Shown here: positions 8,190-17,015 of the stretch, in pieces
How positions within the stretch are numbered: position 1 is the stretch's first letter
Layout: the number at the start of each line of letters is the position of its first letter
NCBI GenBank assembly: GCA_023391095.1
Contig: JAEWBN010000020.1
Span: 156,486 to 220,485 of the forward strand
Direction: 5' to 3'
DNA: 64,000 nt
Source: Pseudomonadota bacterium
Lineage (GTDB): Bacteria > Pseudomonadota > Alphaproteobacteria > Rhizobiales > Devosiaceae
The notes under the pieces: generated by a model
What the model was told of the DNA's origin: nothing
The model's input: the letters and a program-made list of their open reading frames with translations, nothing else
Database searches by the model: none
Made by a program: the position numbers and the translations under genes

Positions 8190-8648
8190 ATGGCGTATGA
8201 GTTCACTGTTGGCGGGCGCATTTCGCGGCCGGTGCACGAGGTATTCGAGGCCGTGGCTGACCCCGGCAAGCTATCGGGTTACTTCACCACGGGCGGCGCG
8301 CAGGGGCGGCTCGAAACCGGCGCGGTGGTGACGTGGGACTTTCACGACTTTCCTGGCGCTTTCCCGGTGCATGTGGTCGAGGTGGTGCCTGACGAGCGGA
8401 TTGTGCTGCGCTGGGATGCGCCGCCTGACGATGATCCGGCCGGCAATTATCAGACGACGGTGACCATGACCTTTGAGGCCATTGAACCGGAGCGGACGCT
8501 TGTGCGCATCCACGAGAGCGGCTGGCGCGAGAATGAGGCCGGGCAGAAAGCGTCCTATGGCAATTGCGAGGGCTGGACGGGCATGCTTGCCGCAATGAAG
8601 GTCTATCTCGAGCACGGGATCAACCTGCGCGAGGGCTTCTACAAGTGA
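8190..8648 (+). CDS. SRPBCC (AHSA1-like) domain protein
   Basis: The 152-aa protein has the START-like/AHSA1 pattern: an N-terminal strand YEFTVGGRISRPVHEVFEAV, a D(E)RIVLRWD strand, TVTMTFEAIEP and a C-terminal long helix around CEGWTGMLAAMKVYLEHG. Such proteins form a hydrophobic pocket for small ligands; the ligand here is unknown. A good ribosome site (CCAAGGAGGC) precedes the ATG. It is divergent from an ArsR regulator that probably controls it. The pair interrupts the ureide genes without an obvious metabolic link. Confidence 0.85.
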   Translation: MAYEFTVGGRISRPVHEVFEAVADPGKLSGYFTTGGAQGRLETGAVVTWDFHDFPGAFPVHVVEVVPDERIVLRWDAPPDDDPAGNYQTTVTMTFEAIEPERTLVRIHESGWRENEAGQKASYGNCEGWTGMLAAMKVYLEHGINLREGFYK

Positions 8649-8724
8649 GCACGGCCTCAGCACGTGTTTTAGCGTCTCGTTAGGGTTACCAAATCTCAAT
8701 CATGCCGCGCCGATAATGGTCGGC

Positions 8725-8871
8725 ATGAGTAGTCTGTTCTTGAGTATCGGCAGCGTGCGCGGCAGCTGGATGCAGCACAATCTGCCCTGGCTGAATGTGC
8801 TGACGCTGTTTCTTGGGCTGGCGCGCGAGGATGGCCCCGGCATGGCCGAGACCGAAAGCAATAACGGCTAG
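8725..8871 (+). CDS. Possible small protein, 48 aa
   Basis: A short reading frame begins MSSLFLSIGSVRGSW and ends with a Glu/Asn-rich tail; its last 4 bases overlap the end of the convergent puuE gene. The middle (NLPWLNVLTLFLGLA) is amphipathic or hydrophobic. No convincing ribosome site is seen and I recognise no family. It fills an otherwise empty gap, so it is listed with low confidence. Confidence 0.3.
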   Translation: MSSLFLSIGSVRGSWMQHNLPWLNVLTLFLGLAREDGPGMAETESNNG

Positions 8872-10286
8872 GGCAGGATTGCCTTGAGCCGCAGATAGGC
8901 GATGCGCTCGACCTGGGCGCAGGCGGTGGCGAACTCGTCCTCAGCCAGATTGGCGATGCGGTTTTCGAAGTTTTCGAGGATCGATGCCTTGGTGTGGTCG
9001 CGCACGGCGATGATGAACGGGAAGCCGAATTTTTCCACATAGGCAGTGTTGAGCGCGGTGAACTTTTCGCGCTCGGCGTCGGTCAGTGCGTCGAGGCCCG
9101 CCGAGGCCTGTTCTGCGGTCGAATCGGCGGTGAGGCGCCTGGCCGCTGCAAGCTTGCCCGCGAGATCGGGATGGGCGCGCAGGACCGCGAGGCGCTCTTC
9201 CGGGGTGGCCATGCGGAACTGGGTACGCAGGGCGAAGTGAAGGCCGATGGCAGTGTCATTGGCCGGGCCCATTTCGCTCTCCCAGGCGCGTTCGGCGATC
9301 CAGGGGGAGTGCTCGAAGATCGAGCCGTAGCGCGAGACGAAGTCGGCCTTTTCCAGGGTGGAGGGCGTGGCGTCGGGCGCCTGATAAGGGTGCACCTCGG
9401 CCCAATGCTGGGCGATCTGGAGGCGCGTGGGGACCCAGACCTTGTCGAAGCCGCGGATATAGTCGACGAACTTTTTGAGGCCTTGGAAGCGACCCGGCTG
9501 GCCGGCCAGGCGACAATGAAGGCCGATGGACATCATCTTTGGTGAGCCTGCTTGGCCCTCGGCATAAAGGCAGTCAAAGCTGTCCTTGAGGAAGGTGAAG
9601 AACTCCTCGCCCGTATCGAAGCCGGGCGGGGTGACGAAGCGCATGTCGTTGGCCGAGAGCGTATAGGGGATGATCAACTGCGGCTTGCCGCCGACAAGTT
9701 TCCAATAGGGCAGGTCGTCGTCATAGGTGTCGGAGATATAGGCAAAGCCCCCATGGTCGGCGACGAGATCGACCGTGTTGAGGCTGGAGCGACCGGTGTA
9801 CCAGCCCAGCGGGCGGCTGCCCGTGGCGAGGGTATGGAGGCGTACGGCTTCAGCGATCTGGGCGCTTTCCTCGGCGGCCGGCATGTCCTTGTGCTGGACC
9901 CATTTGAGGCCGTGGCTGGCGATTTCCCAGCCGGCGTCGAGCATGGCGGCCACCTGTGCGGGCGCGCGCATCAGCGCTGTTGCAACGCCATAGACGGTGA
10001 CGGGCAGATCGGCCTCGGTGAAGAGCCGATGGAGCCGCCAGAACCCGGCGCGGGCACCATATTCATACATGCTCTCGACATTGGCGTGGCGCTGGTTCGG
10101 CCAGGGCTGGGCACCCAGAACGTCGACGAGGAAAGCTTCGGACGCGCCGTCGCCATGCAGGATGTTGTTTTCGCCACCTTCTTCGTAATTGAGCACGAAC
10201 TGCACCGCGACATGGGCACCACCGGGCCAGTTGGCCTTGGGCGGGTTGGCTCCATAGCCATGCATGTCACGGGGGTAGCGGTTCAT
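8868..10286 (-). CDS. puuE: Allantoinase (PuuE) fused to OHCU decarboxylase (UraD)
   Basis: The 472-aa protein joins two enzymes of urate breakdown. Residues 1 to about 300 form a polysaccharide-deacetylase-like allantoinase (NYEEGGENNILHGD, GWEIASHGLKW, SIGLHCRLAGQPGR) that opens allantoin to allantoate. Residues about 310-472 form OHCU decarboxylase, with the catalytic-His segment LRAHPDLAGKLA, which turns OHCU into S-allantoin. The ATG at 10286 is preferred to the longer frame because it gives the family N-terminus MNRYPRDMHGYG and has GGAGAC before it. It is divergent from uraH, whose product supplies OHCU. One polypeptide therefore makes S-allantoin and opens its ring. Confidence 0.95.
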   Translation of the reverse strand: MNRYPRDMHGYGANPPKANWPGGAHVAVQFVLNYEEGGENNILHGDGASEAFLVDVLGAQPWPNQRHANVESMYEYGARAGFWRLHRLFTEADLPVTVYGVATALMRAPAQVAAMLDAGWEIASHGLKWVQHKDMPAAEESAQIAEAVRLHTLATGSRPLGWYTGRSSLNTVDLVADHGGFAYISDTYDDDLPYWKLVGGKPQLIIPYTLSANDMRFVTPPGFDTGEEFFTFLKDSFDCLYAEGQAGSPKMMSIGLHCRLAGQPGRFQGLKKFVDYIRGFDKVWVPTRLQIAQHWAEVHPYQAPDATPSTLEKADFVSRYGSIFEHSPWIAERAWESEMGPANDTAIGLHFALRTQFRMATPEERLAVLRAHPDLAGKLAAARRLTADSTAEQASAGLDALTDAEREKFTALNTAYVEKFGFPFIIAVRDHTKASILENFENRIANLAEDEFATACAQVERIAYLRLKAILP

Positions 10287-10333
10287 GAGTCTGTCTCCGG
10301 ATCGGCGTGGAGCAAAGTGTAGCTGCCCGTGCC

Positions 10334-10381
10334 ATGCACACAAGATGCACAAAAGTGGACCAGTTGGTAAAAAATGTGCAT
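10334..10381. promoter_or_regulatory. Candidate operator: three TGCACA motifs in the puuE/uraH divergent region
   Basis: ATGCACA occurs at 10334-10340 and again at 10345-10351, exactly 11 bp apart and so on one helix face. Its reverse complement TGTGCAT lies at 10375-10381. Between them ACCAGTTGGT (10359-10368) gives an ACCA/TGGT inverted repeat of the sort bound by GntR- or LysR-type regulators. No regulator gene of those families is adjacent, so the binding protein is unknown. Confidence 0.45.
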
Positions 10382-10485
10382 TGCGCCGGGGCCGGGTTGC
10401 GATAGTCTCACGCTTCAGGGGAAATATCAGACGCCTGCCGGGGTTAGACTCAAGGCCCAAAAAGAGCAGGCGACAGGAGCAGCAT

Positions 10486-10836
10486 ATGGCGGGCGGACGC
10501 CTTACCACCCACGTTCTCGATACCATGCATGGCAAGCCGGCCCGCGGCATGCGGCTGGAGCTGCACTATGTGCATGGCGACCACACCCACCACCTGCTCG
10601 ACAGCTATACCAATGAAGATGGGCGCGTGGACAAGCCCCTGCTGGACGACCAGTTTCAGCAGGGAGAGTTCGAGATCCGCTTCCACGTCGGGCAATATTT
10701 CGAGCGGCTGGGCGTGGAGAACGCTACGCCGTTTCTCGACGTGGTGCCGATCCGGTTCACCATTTCTGAGGACAAGCACTACCATGTGCCGCTGTTGGTG
10801 AGCCCCTTCGCTTATTCTACGTATCGCGGGAGCTGA
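10486..10836 (+). CDS. uraH: 5-hydroxyisourate hydrolase
   Basis: The 116-aa transthyretin-like enzyme hydrolyses 5-hydroxyisourate to OHCU. It carries the family's N-terminal THVLDTMHGKPARG and the diagnostic C-terminal YRGS, with DVVPIRFTI before it. The start follows GACAGGAGC, a good ribosome site. It opens the rightward uraH-xdhABC run, 4 bp before xdhA, and is divergent from puuE-uraD, which takes its product. Confidence 0.96.
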   Translation: MAGGRLTTHVLDTMHGKPARGMRLELHYVHGDHTHHLLDSYTNEDGRVDKPLLDDQFQQGEFEIRFHVGQYFERLGVENATPFLDVVPIRFTISEDKHYHVPLLVSPFAYSTYRGS

Positions 10837-10840
10837 GCCA

Positions 10841-12307
10841 ATGGTCGAGGTCGCCAACGCCATCCGGTTTCTGCTCAACGGGGAAGAGGTGACGCTGACG
10901 GATGTCGCGCCTGACCTGACGCTGCTGGACTGGTTGCGGCTGGAGCGGCGCCTGCGCGGTTCCAAGGAAGGCTGCGCCGAGGGCGATTGCGGGGCCTGCA
11001 CAGTGCTGGTCGGCAAGCTCATGGGCGAGGACATCGTCTATGACTCGGTGACGGCCTGCATCCGTTTTGTGGGGAGCCTGCATGGGACCCATGTGGTGAC
11101 CGTCGAACACTTGCGCGGCGAGAATGGTGCGCTCCATCCGGTGCAGCAGGCCATGGTGGAGCATCATGGATCGCAATGCGGCTTCTGCACGCCGGGCCTT
11201 GTGATGAGCCTTTATGGGCTCTGGATGCGTGACCCCAATCCGTCCCGCGAGGGAATCGAAAAGGCGCTGCAGGGCAATCTCTGTCGTTGCACGGGCTATG
11301 CCCCGATCATCCGCGCGGCCGAGGCGATTTCCCAGCACGGCCAGCCGCAGGGCGATCCGCTCTGGGCAGAACGCATTGCTGTCATGGGCAAGATCAAGGC
11401 GATGCATGACGGGCGTCGGGTCGAGATTGGCGAGGGGGATAAGCGCATCATCATCCCGGCGAGCCTTGATGATTTTGCTGCCATCTACGAAGCCAATCCC
11501 GAGGCGCGGATTGTTGCCGGTTCGACCGATGTGGGCCTTTGGGTCACCAAGTTCATGCGGCGCATCGGGCCGGTGATCTTTATCGGGCATCTGCAGGAGC
11601 TCAAGCGCATTGAGCAGAGTGACGGGATGGTGCGTTTTTCCGCTGGTGTCACTTATTCGGAAGCGCTGCCGGTGATCTCGGCGAATTTCCCGCAACTGAG
11701 GGAGCTCTGGAACCGCTTTGCCGGCGAGCAGGTGCGCAATATGGGCACGATTGGCGGCAATATCGCCAATGGCTCGCCGATCGGCGATACGCCACCGCCC
11801 TTTATCGCACTCGGCGCCACGCTTCAGCTACGCAAGGGCGACCAGCGGCGCGAGATGCTGCTGGAAGACTATTTCATTGCCTATGGCAAGCAGGACCGGG
11901 CGCCGGGCGAGTTTGTCGAAAGCGTCAGCATTCCGCTGCTGCCTGATGGCGAGACATTTGCCACCTACAAGATTTCCAAGCGGCGCGAAGAGGATATTTC
12001 GGGCCTGTGCGGCGCTTTCAGGGTGTCGTTGAACGAGACTGGCGAGGTCGCGTCCGCGCGTATCGCATTCGGCGGCATGGCCGCGACGCCAAAGCGCGCC
12101 AAGGCGGTGGAGGGGGCGCTCGTCGGCAGGCCCTGGACGATGGAAACGGTTGAGGCTGTCATTCCTGCCTTTGGCGAGGATTATCAGCCGATCTCCGATA
12201 TGCGCGCTTCGGCGGAGTACCGGTTGCTGACGGCGCAAAACCTGCTCAAGCGTTTCTATTTGGAGACGCAGGGCCAGGGCGAACGGCTCAAGCGGGCGGT
12301 GGCATGA
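10841..12307 (+). CDS. xdhA: Xanthine dehydrogenase small subunit (2Fe-2S, FAD)
   Basis: The 488-aa subunit carries electrons from the molybdenum site to NAD. Residues 1 to about 165 hold two [2Fe-2S] domains: the plant-ferredoxin-type cluster (GCAEGDCGACTV) and the helical one (QCGFCTPG and CRCTGY). The rest is the FAD domain, with AGSTDVGLWVTK and MGTIGGNIANGSPIGDTPP. The XdhA/XdhB split is the bacterial form. Its stop overlaps the start of xdhB by 4 bp. Confidence 0.97.
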   Translation: MVEVANAIRFLLNGEEVTLTDVAPDLTLLDWLRLERRLRGSKEGCAEGDCGACTVLVGKLMGEDIVYDSVTACIRFVGSLHGTHVVTVEHLRGENGALHPVQQAMVEHHGSQCGFCTPGLVMSLYGLWMRDPNPSREGIEKALQGNLCRCTGYAPIIRAAEAISQHGQPQGDPLWAERIAVMGKIKAMHDGRRVEIGEGDKRIIIPASLDDFAAIYEANPEARIVAGSTDVGLWVTKFMRRIGPVIFIGHLQELKRIEQSDGMVRFSAGVTYSEALPVISANFPQLRELWNRFAGEQVRNMGTIGGNIANGSPIGDTPPPFIALGATLQLRKGDQRREMLLEDYFIAYGKQDRAPGEFVESVSIPLLPDGETFATYKISKRREEDISGLCGAFRVSLNETGEVASARIAFGGMAATPKRAKAVEGALVGRPWTMETVEAVIPAFGEDYQPISDMRASAEYRLLTAQNLLKRFYLETQGQGERLKRAVA

Positions 12308-14634
12308 TGAACAAGCATCAGGCTCCGATCAATCTCACAGTGCTGCACAAGACGACCCGCCATGACAGTGGTCCCAAGCATGTGACCGGAACGGCCGAAT
12401 ATATCGACGATATCGTCGAGCCGGTCGGCACGATGCATGCGTATCTCGGGCTTTCGACGAAGGCGCATGCCGAGATTGTCTCAATGGATTTTTCGGCGGT
12501 GAAGGCGGCGCCGGGAGTGATCGGCGTGCTGACGGCTGACGACATTCCAGGCGAGAACGACGTGTCGCCCAGCCACAAGCATGACGAGCCGATCTTTGCG
12601 ATCGGCCGCGTGCAATTCTGGGGGCAGCCGATATTCGCAGTGATCGCGGAAACGCGCGATCAAGCGCGGCGCGCTGCGCAGCTGGCCAAGGTTGAGTACC
12701 GCGACCTCGACTGGATCCCGGATGTGCGGGCAGCGCAGGCGGCGGGCGGCAAGCTCGTGACCGAGCCGCTGAAGCTGGAACGCGGGGAGGTCGAAGCCGG
12801 CCTAGCTGCGGCGCCGCGTCGGGCCAGGGGCGCGATCACCATTGGCGGGCAGGACCACTTCTATCTTGAAGGGCAGATTGCCTTTGCCATTCCAGGCGAA
12901 GACGAGGACGTGGTCATCCACTCCTCAACCCAGCATCCCAGCGAAGTGCAGCTCATGGTGGCCCAGGTTCTGGGCATCCGGCACAATGCCGTGACGATCA
13001 ATGTGCGGCGCATGGGCGGCGGCTTCGGCGGCAAGGAAACGCAGGGCAATCTCTTCGCAGTCGTTGCGGCGCTGGCAGCCAAGAAATGGAACCGGGCCTG
13101 CAAGATTCGTCCCGACCGCGACGATGACATGCAGGCGACCGGCAAACGCCATGACTTCGTGGTCGATTACGATGTCGGCTATGACGAGAGCGGCAAGATC
13201 CTGGCGGTGGACGCGGTCTATGCTGCGCGCGGCGGGTTCTCATCCGATCTTTCGGGGCCGGTGACGGACCGGGCCCTGTTCCATGCCGACAACGCCTATT
13301 GGTACCCGGCGGTGCGGGTGCGCTCGGAGCCGCTTTACACCAATACTGTGTCCAACACGGCCTTCCGTGGCTTTGGCGGGCCGCAGGGAATGATGGGCGC
13401 CGAGCGCTGGATCGAGGATATTGCCTATGCGCTGGGCAAGGATCCGCTGGAGATCCGCAAGGCCAATTTCTACGGCACCGACACCGATAATGTGACGCCC
13501 TATCACCAGACCGTGGAAGACAATGTCATCCATCGGGTCGTGGATGAGCTGGAGACGTCTTCGGACTATCAGGCGCGGCGCAAGGCGATTCTCGACTTCA
13601 ACAGCACGAGCACGGTGCTGAAGAAGGGCATCGCGCTGACGCCGGTCAAGTTCGGCATCTCCTTCACAGCGACCTGGTACAATCAGGCCGGGGCGCTGGT
13701 GCATGTCTATAAGGATGGCTCGATCCACCTGAGCCATGGCGGCACCGAGATGGGGCAGGGGCTCTATATCAAGGTGGCGCAGGTCGTGGCCGATGCGTTC
13801 GGGGTCAATCTCGACACGGTCAAGATCATGGCGACCTCGACCGGCAAGGTGCCGAACACCTCTGCCACCGCCGCCTCGTCTGGCTCTGATCTCAACGGCA
13901 TGGCCGCCTGGGATGCGTGTGAGCAGATCAAGCGCCGGCTGGAAGCCCATGCCGCAAAGCTGCACAATGTCGACCTTGCCGAATGCCAGTGGGTGCAGGG
14001 GGGGCTGCAGGCGGGCGGGACCTTTGTTCCCTTCGCGGAGCTGGCAGCGTCGGCCTATCTCAACCGCGTGCAGCTCTCGGCGGCCGGTTTCTACAAGACC
14101 CCAAAAATCCACTGGGATCGGGCGACCGGGCGCGGGCATCCGTTCTATTACTTTGCCTATGGCGCTTCTGTCAGCGAAGTGACCATCGATACGCTGACGG
14201 GCGAATATACCGTCGACCGGGTCGATATCCTTCATGATGTTGGCAGGTCGCTGAACCCGGCCATCGATATCGGCCAGGTGGAGGGCGGGTTTGTGCAGGG
14301 CATGGGCTGGCTCACCACCGAAGAACTGGTCTGGGATGGGAAGGGCCAGCTGCGCACGCATGCGCCTTCGACCTACAAAATCCCGCTCGCAAGCGACGTG
14401 CCGCCGGTCTTTAACGTCCGGCTGGCTGAGTGGTCGGTCAACAAGGAGCCGACGATCGGCAGGTCCAAGGCCGTGGGCGAGCCGCCCTTCATGCTCGCCA
14501 TGTCCGTCGTCGAGGCGCTGGGCATGGCGGTGGCGAGCGTTGCGGATTATCGCGTGGCCCCGCAGCTCGATACGCCGGTGACGCCCGAACGGGTGCTGAT
14601 GGGGGTCGAGCGGATGAAGGGGGCGCGCTCCTGA
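12304..14634 (+). CDS. xdhB: Xanthine dehydrogenase molybdenum-binding subunit
   Basis: The 776-aa subunit hydroxylates hypoxanthine to xanthine and xanthine to urate at a Mo-cofactor. Visible marks are HFYLEGQ (with the substrate-binding Glu), RRMGGGFGGKE, AFRGFGGPQG (with the substrate-positioning Arg), SGSDLNGMA and GEPPFMLA, which holds the catalytic glutamate. These residues match true xanthine dehydrogenases rather than aldehyde oxidases. The start is a double ATG overlapping the xdhA stop, and xdhC follows after 1 bp. Confidence 0.97.
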   Translation: MMNKHQAPINLTVLHKTTRHDSGPKHVTGTAEYIDDIVEPVGTMHAYLGLSTKAHAEIVSMDFSAVKAAPGVIGVLTADDIPGENDVSPSHKHDEPIFAIGRVQFWGQPIFAVIAETRDQARRAAQLAKVEYRDLDWIPDVRAAQAAGGKLVTEPLKLERGEVEAGLAAAPRRARGAITIGGQDHFYLEGQIAFAIPGEDEDVVIHSSTQHPSEVQLMVAQVLGIRHNAVTINVRRMGGGFGGKETQGNLFAVVAALAAKKWNRACKIRPDRDDDMQATGKRHDFVVDYDVGYDESGKILAVDAVYAARGGFSSDLSGPVTDRALFHADNAYWYPAVRVRSEPLYTNTVSNTAFRGFGGPQGMMGAERWIEDIAYALGKDPLEIRKANFYGTDTDNVTPYHQTVEDNVIHRVVDELETSSDYQARRKAILDFNSTSTVLKKGIALTPVKFGISFTATWYNQAGALVHVYKDGSIHLSHGGTEMGQGLYIKVAQVVADAFGVNLDTVKIMATSTGKVPNTSATAASSGSDLNGMAAWDACEQIKRRLEAHAAKLHNVDLAECQWVQGGLQAGGTFVPFAELAASAYLNRVQLSAAGFYKTPKIHWDRATGRGHPFYYFAYGASVSEVTIDTLTGEYTVDRVDILHDVGRSLNPAIDIGQVEGGFVQGMGWLTTEELVWDGKGQLRTHAPSTYKIPLASDVPPVFNVRLAEWSVNKEPTIGRSKAVGEPPFMLAMSVVEALGMAVASVADYRVAPQLDTPVTPERVLMGVERMKGARS

Positions 14635-14635
14635 A

Positions 14636-15496
14636 ATGAATTCGCTCTCCTCTCTCGAAGCCTTTTTCGCCAGCAATCCTAAGGTGATTGCGTGCGAACT
14701 GACTTCGGTGCGGGGCTCCTCGCCGCGCGAGGAGGGCACCTTCATGCTGGTGGGTCTGGAGACGATCTTCGGCACGATCGGTGGCGGGGCGCTCGAATAT
14801 ATGGTCATCGACCATGCCCGCCGGCTCCTGGCCGAGGGGCGGGCCGAAGACGCGATGGACGTGCCGCTGGGGCCCGAGATCGGGCAATGCTGCGGCGGCA
14901 GGGTGGCGGTGTCGCTGCGATTTGCCGATGAGGTCCAGCGGAGTGCGCTGCGGAACCGTGTGCAGGAGGAAACCTCCCGGGCGCCGCATGTCTATGTGTT
15001 TGGCGCGGGCCATGTGGGGCGGGTGCTGGCGCAGATACTGTCGCTCCTGCCGGTGCAGCTCGAAGTGATCGATACGCGGGCCGAGGAATTGTCGCTGCTG
15101 GCGCCGGGGATTGGGCATCGGCTGGTTGCGATGCCGGAGGCGGTGGTGCGCAGCGCGCCCGGGGGGAGTGCTTTTGTCATCCTCACGCATGACCACGCGC
15201 TTGATTTTCTCATTGCTGCAGAAGCACTTGGGCGGGACGATGCGGCCTATGTCGGCATGGTTGGGTCGCGGACAAAGCGGGCGAAATTTGCCAGCTGGTA
15301 CCTCGAGCAGGGCGGGAATGCCGAAGCGCTCAAGCGGCTCGTCCTGCCCATCGGGGCGCAAGGGCTTGGGGATAAACGACCTTCGGTGATTGCAGCACTG
15401 GCGGCAGCCGAGATTATGGTCCAGATTGGGGAACGGGAAGCATCTGCCGGGCATGTGTCCGCCCCCAAGGACTTGGGGGTGGTGAGTGGACTTTGA
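14636..15496 (+). CDS. xdhC: XdhC, molybdenum cofactor sulfuration/insertion chaperone
   Basis: The 286-aa protein binds molybdenum cofactor and helps deliver the sulfurated form to XdhB. The N-terminal XdhC domain shows SVRGSSPREEGTFMLV and GTIGGGALEY, and GQCCGG holds the conserved cysteine pair. The C-terminal Rossmann-like part begins VYVFGAGHVGRVLA and ends with GDKRPSVIAALAAAEI. It is translated 1 bp after xdhB, and the ABC transporter genes follow without a gap. Confidence 0.95.
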   Translation: MNSLSSLEAFFASNPKVIACELTSVRGSSPREEGTFMLVGLETIFGTIGGGALEYMVIDHARRLLAEGRAEDAMDVPLGPEIGQCCGGRVAVSLRFADEVQRSALRNRVQEETSRAPHVYVFGAGHVGRVLAQILSLLPVQLEVIDTRAEELSLLAPGIGHRLVAMPEAVVRSAPGGSAFVILTHDHALDFLIAAEALGRDDAAYVGMVGSRTKRAKFASWYLEQGGNAEALKRLVLPIGAQGLGDKRPSVIAALAAAEIMVQIGEREASAGHVSAPKDLGVVSGL

Positions 15497-15497
15497 T

Positions 15498-17015
15498 ATG
15501 CCCAATCGGCTTGAGCTGAACGGAATTACCAAGCAATTTCCAGGGGTTCTGGCCAACGACAACGTTTCGTTTGCCGTCAAGCCGGGCGAAATCCATGCGC
15601 TGCTGGGTGAGAACGGCGCGGGCAAGTCCACTCTGGTCAAGATGATCTACGGGATCATGCAACCCGATGCCGGCGAGATCCGCTGGAACGGGCAGCAGGT
15701 GACCGTGCCCAATCCCAAGGCGGCGCGGCGGCTGGGTATCGGTATGGTTTTCCAGCACTTTTCGCTGTTTGAAGCCCTGACCGTGCTGGAAAATATCGCG
15801 CTGGGCATGGATGCCAAGATCCCGTCACGGGAACTGGAAGCGCGGATTCGCGAGGTCATGACGGCCTATGGACTGGCGCTGGACCCGCACCGGACGGTGG
15901 CGACGCTGTCGGTGGGTGAGCGCCAACGTATTGAAATCGTTCGGGCTTTGCTGCTCAACCCGCAGCTGCTGATCATGGATGAGCCCACTTCGGTGCTGAC
16001 GCCGCAGGAGGTGGACCAGCTTTTCACCGTGTTGCGCAAGCTGGCGGCGGAGGGCTGCTCGATCCTCTACATTTCCCATAAGCTCCATGAAATCAAAGCC
16101 TTGTGCGACACGGCGACGATCCTGCGGGGCGGCAAGCTGGTGGATACCTGCGATCCCAAGGCGGAAACCAGCCGCTCAATGGCCGAAAAAATGATCGGCA
16201 CCAACCTCAAGGATATCGTCAAGGCCGAGGGTCGCACTTTTGGCAATCCGAAGCTTGTGGTTAACAGACTGTCAACTTTGAAGGCCGGCCACTTTGACGT
16301 TTCGGTCGATAATGTCAGCTTCACGGTAAGGACCGGCGAAATCCTCGGCATTGCCGGGGTGGCGGGTAATGGTCAGAACGCGCTACTCGATGCGCTGAGC
16401 GGGGAAATCCGCACTGAGGACCGCGACGCGATCACCATTGACGGGCTCGGCATCGGCCAGATGGATACGACGTCGCGGCGGCGGCAGGGCCTTTGTGCTG
16501 TGCCCGAAGAGCGCAATGGCCATGCGGCGGTGGGCGAGTTCACGCTGAGCGACAATTCGGTGCTGACGGCGCGTGACCGGCTGGGCATGGTGGTCATGGG
16601 ACTGATCAATTCCGGAGCCGCCAAGACCTATACCGGCAAGGTGATTGCCGACTTTGCGGTCAAGGCGCTGGGGCCGGGTTCGACGGCGGGGTCGCTGTCG
16701 GGGGGGAACCTCCAGAAATACATCATGGGCCGGGAAATCCTCCAGAAGCCCAGCGTGCTGGTGGTGAGCCAGCCGACCTGGGGCGTCGATGCCGGTGCGG
16801 CCGCGGCGATCCATCAGGCGCTGGTCGATCTGGCGGCGGCGGGCTCGGCCATCGTGGTGATCAGCCAGGACCTCGACGAATTGCGGGCTCTCGCCGATAC
16901 GCTGGCCGTGATCAATATGGGGCGGTTGAGTGCGGCAAAGCCGGTGTCTGATATCAGCGTCGAGGAAATCGGCCTGCTGATGGGCGGCGTGCATGACGGG
17001 ATGGAGGCAGCCTGA
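15498..17015 (+). CDS. ABC transporter ATP-binding protein, nucleoside/purine BMP type (two NBDs)
   Basis: The 505-aa protein contains two nucleotide-binding domains. The first is complete: GENGAGKST, LSVGERQRIEIVRALL and LLIMDEPTSVLTPQE. The second has the altered form usual for this sugar/nucleoside class (GVAGNGQNALL, SLSGGNLQKYIMGREIL, and a Gln in place of the Walker B Glu in VVSQPTWGVD). It powers uptake with the two permeases and the BMP binding protein downstream. The ATG lies 1 bp after the xdhC stop; a GTG 12 bp upstream is possible. Confidence 0.93.
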   Translation: MPNRLELNGITKQFPGVLANDNVSFAVKPGEIHALLGENGAGKSTLVKMIYGIMQPDAGEIRWNGQQVTVPNPKAARRLGIGMVFQHFSLFEALTVLENIALGMDAKIPSRELEARIREVMTAYGLALDPHRTVATLSVGERQRIEIVRALLLNPQLLIMDEPTSVLTPQEVDQLFTVLRKLAAEGCSILYISHKLHEIKALCDTATILRGGKLVDTCDPKAETSRSMAEKMIGTNLKDIVKAEGRTFGNPKLVVNRLSTLKAGHFDVSVDNVSFTVRTGEILGIAGVAGNGQNALLDALSGEIRTEDRDAITIDGLGIGQMDTTSRRRQGLCAVPEERNGHAAVGEFTLSDNSVLTARDRLGMVVMGLINSGAAKTYTGKVIADFAVKALGPGSTAGSLSGGNLQKYIMGREILQKPSVLVVSQPTWGVDAGAAAAIHQALVDLAAAGSAIVVISQDLDELRALADTLAVINMGRLSAAKPVSDISVEEIGLLMGGVHDGMEAA

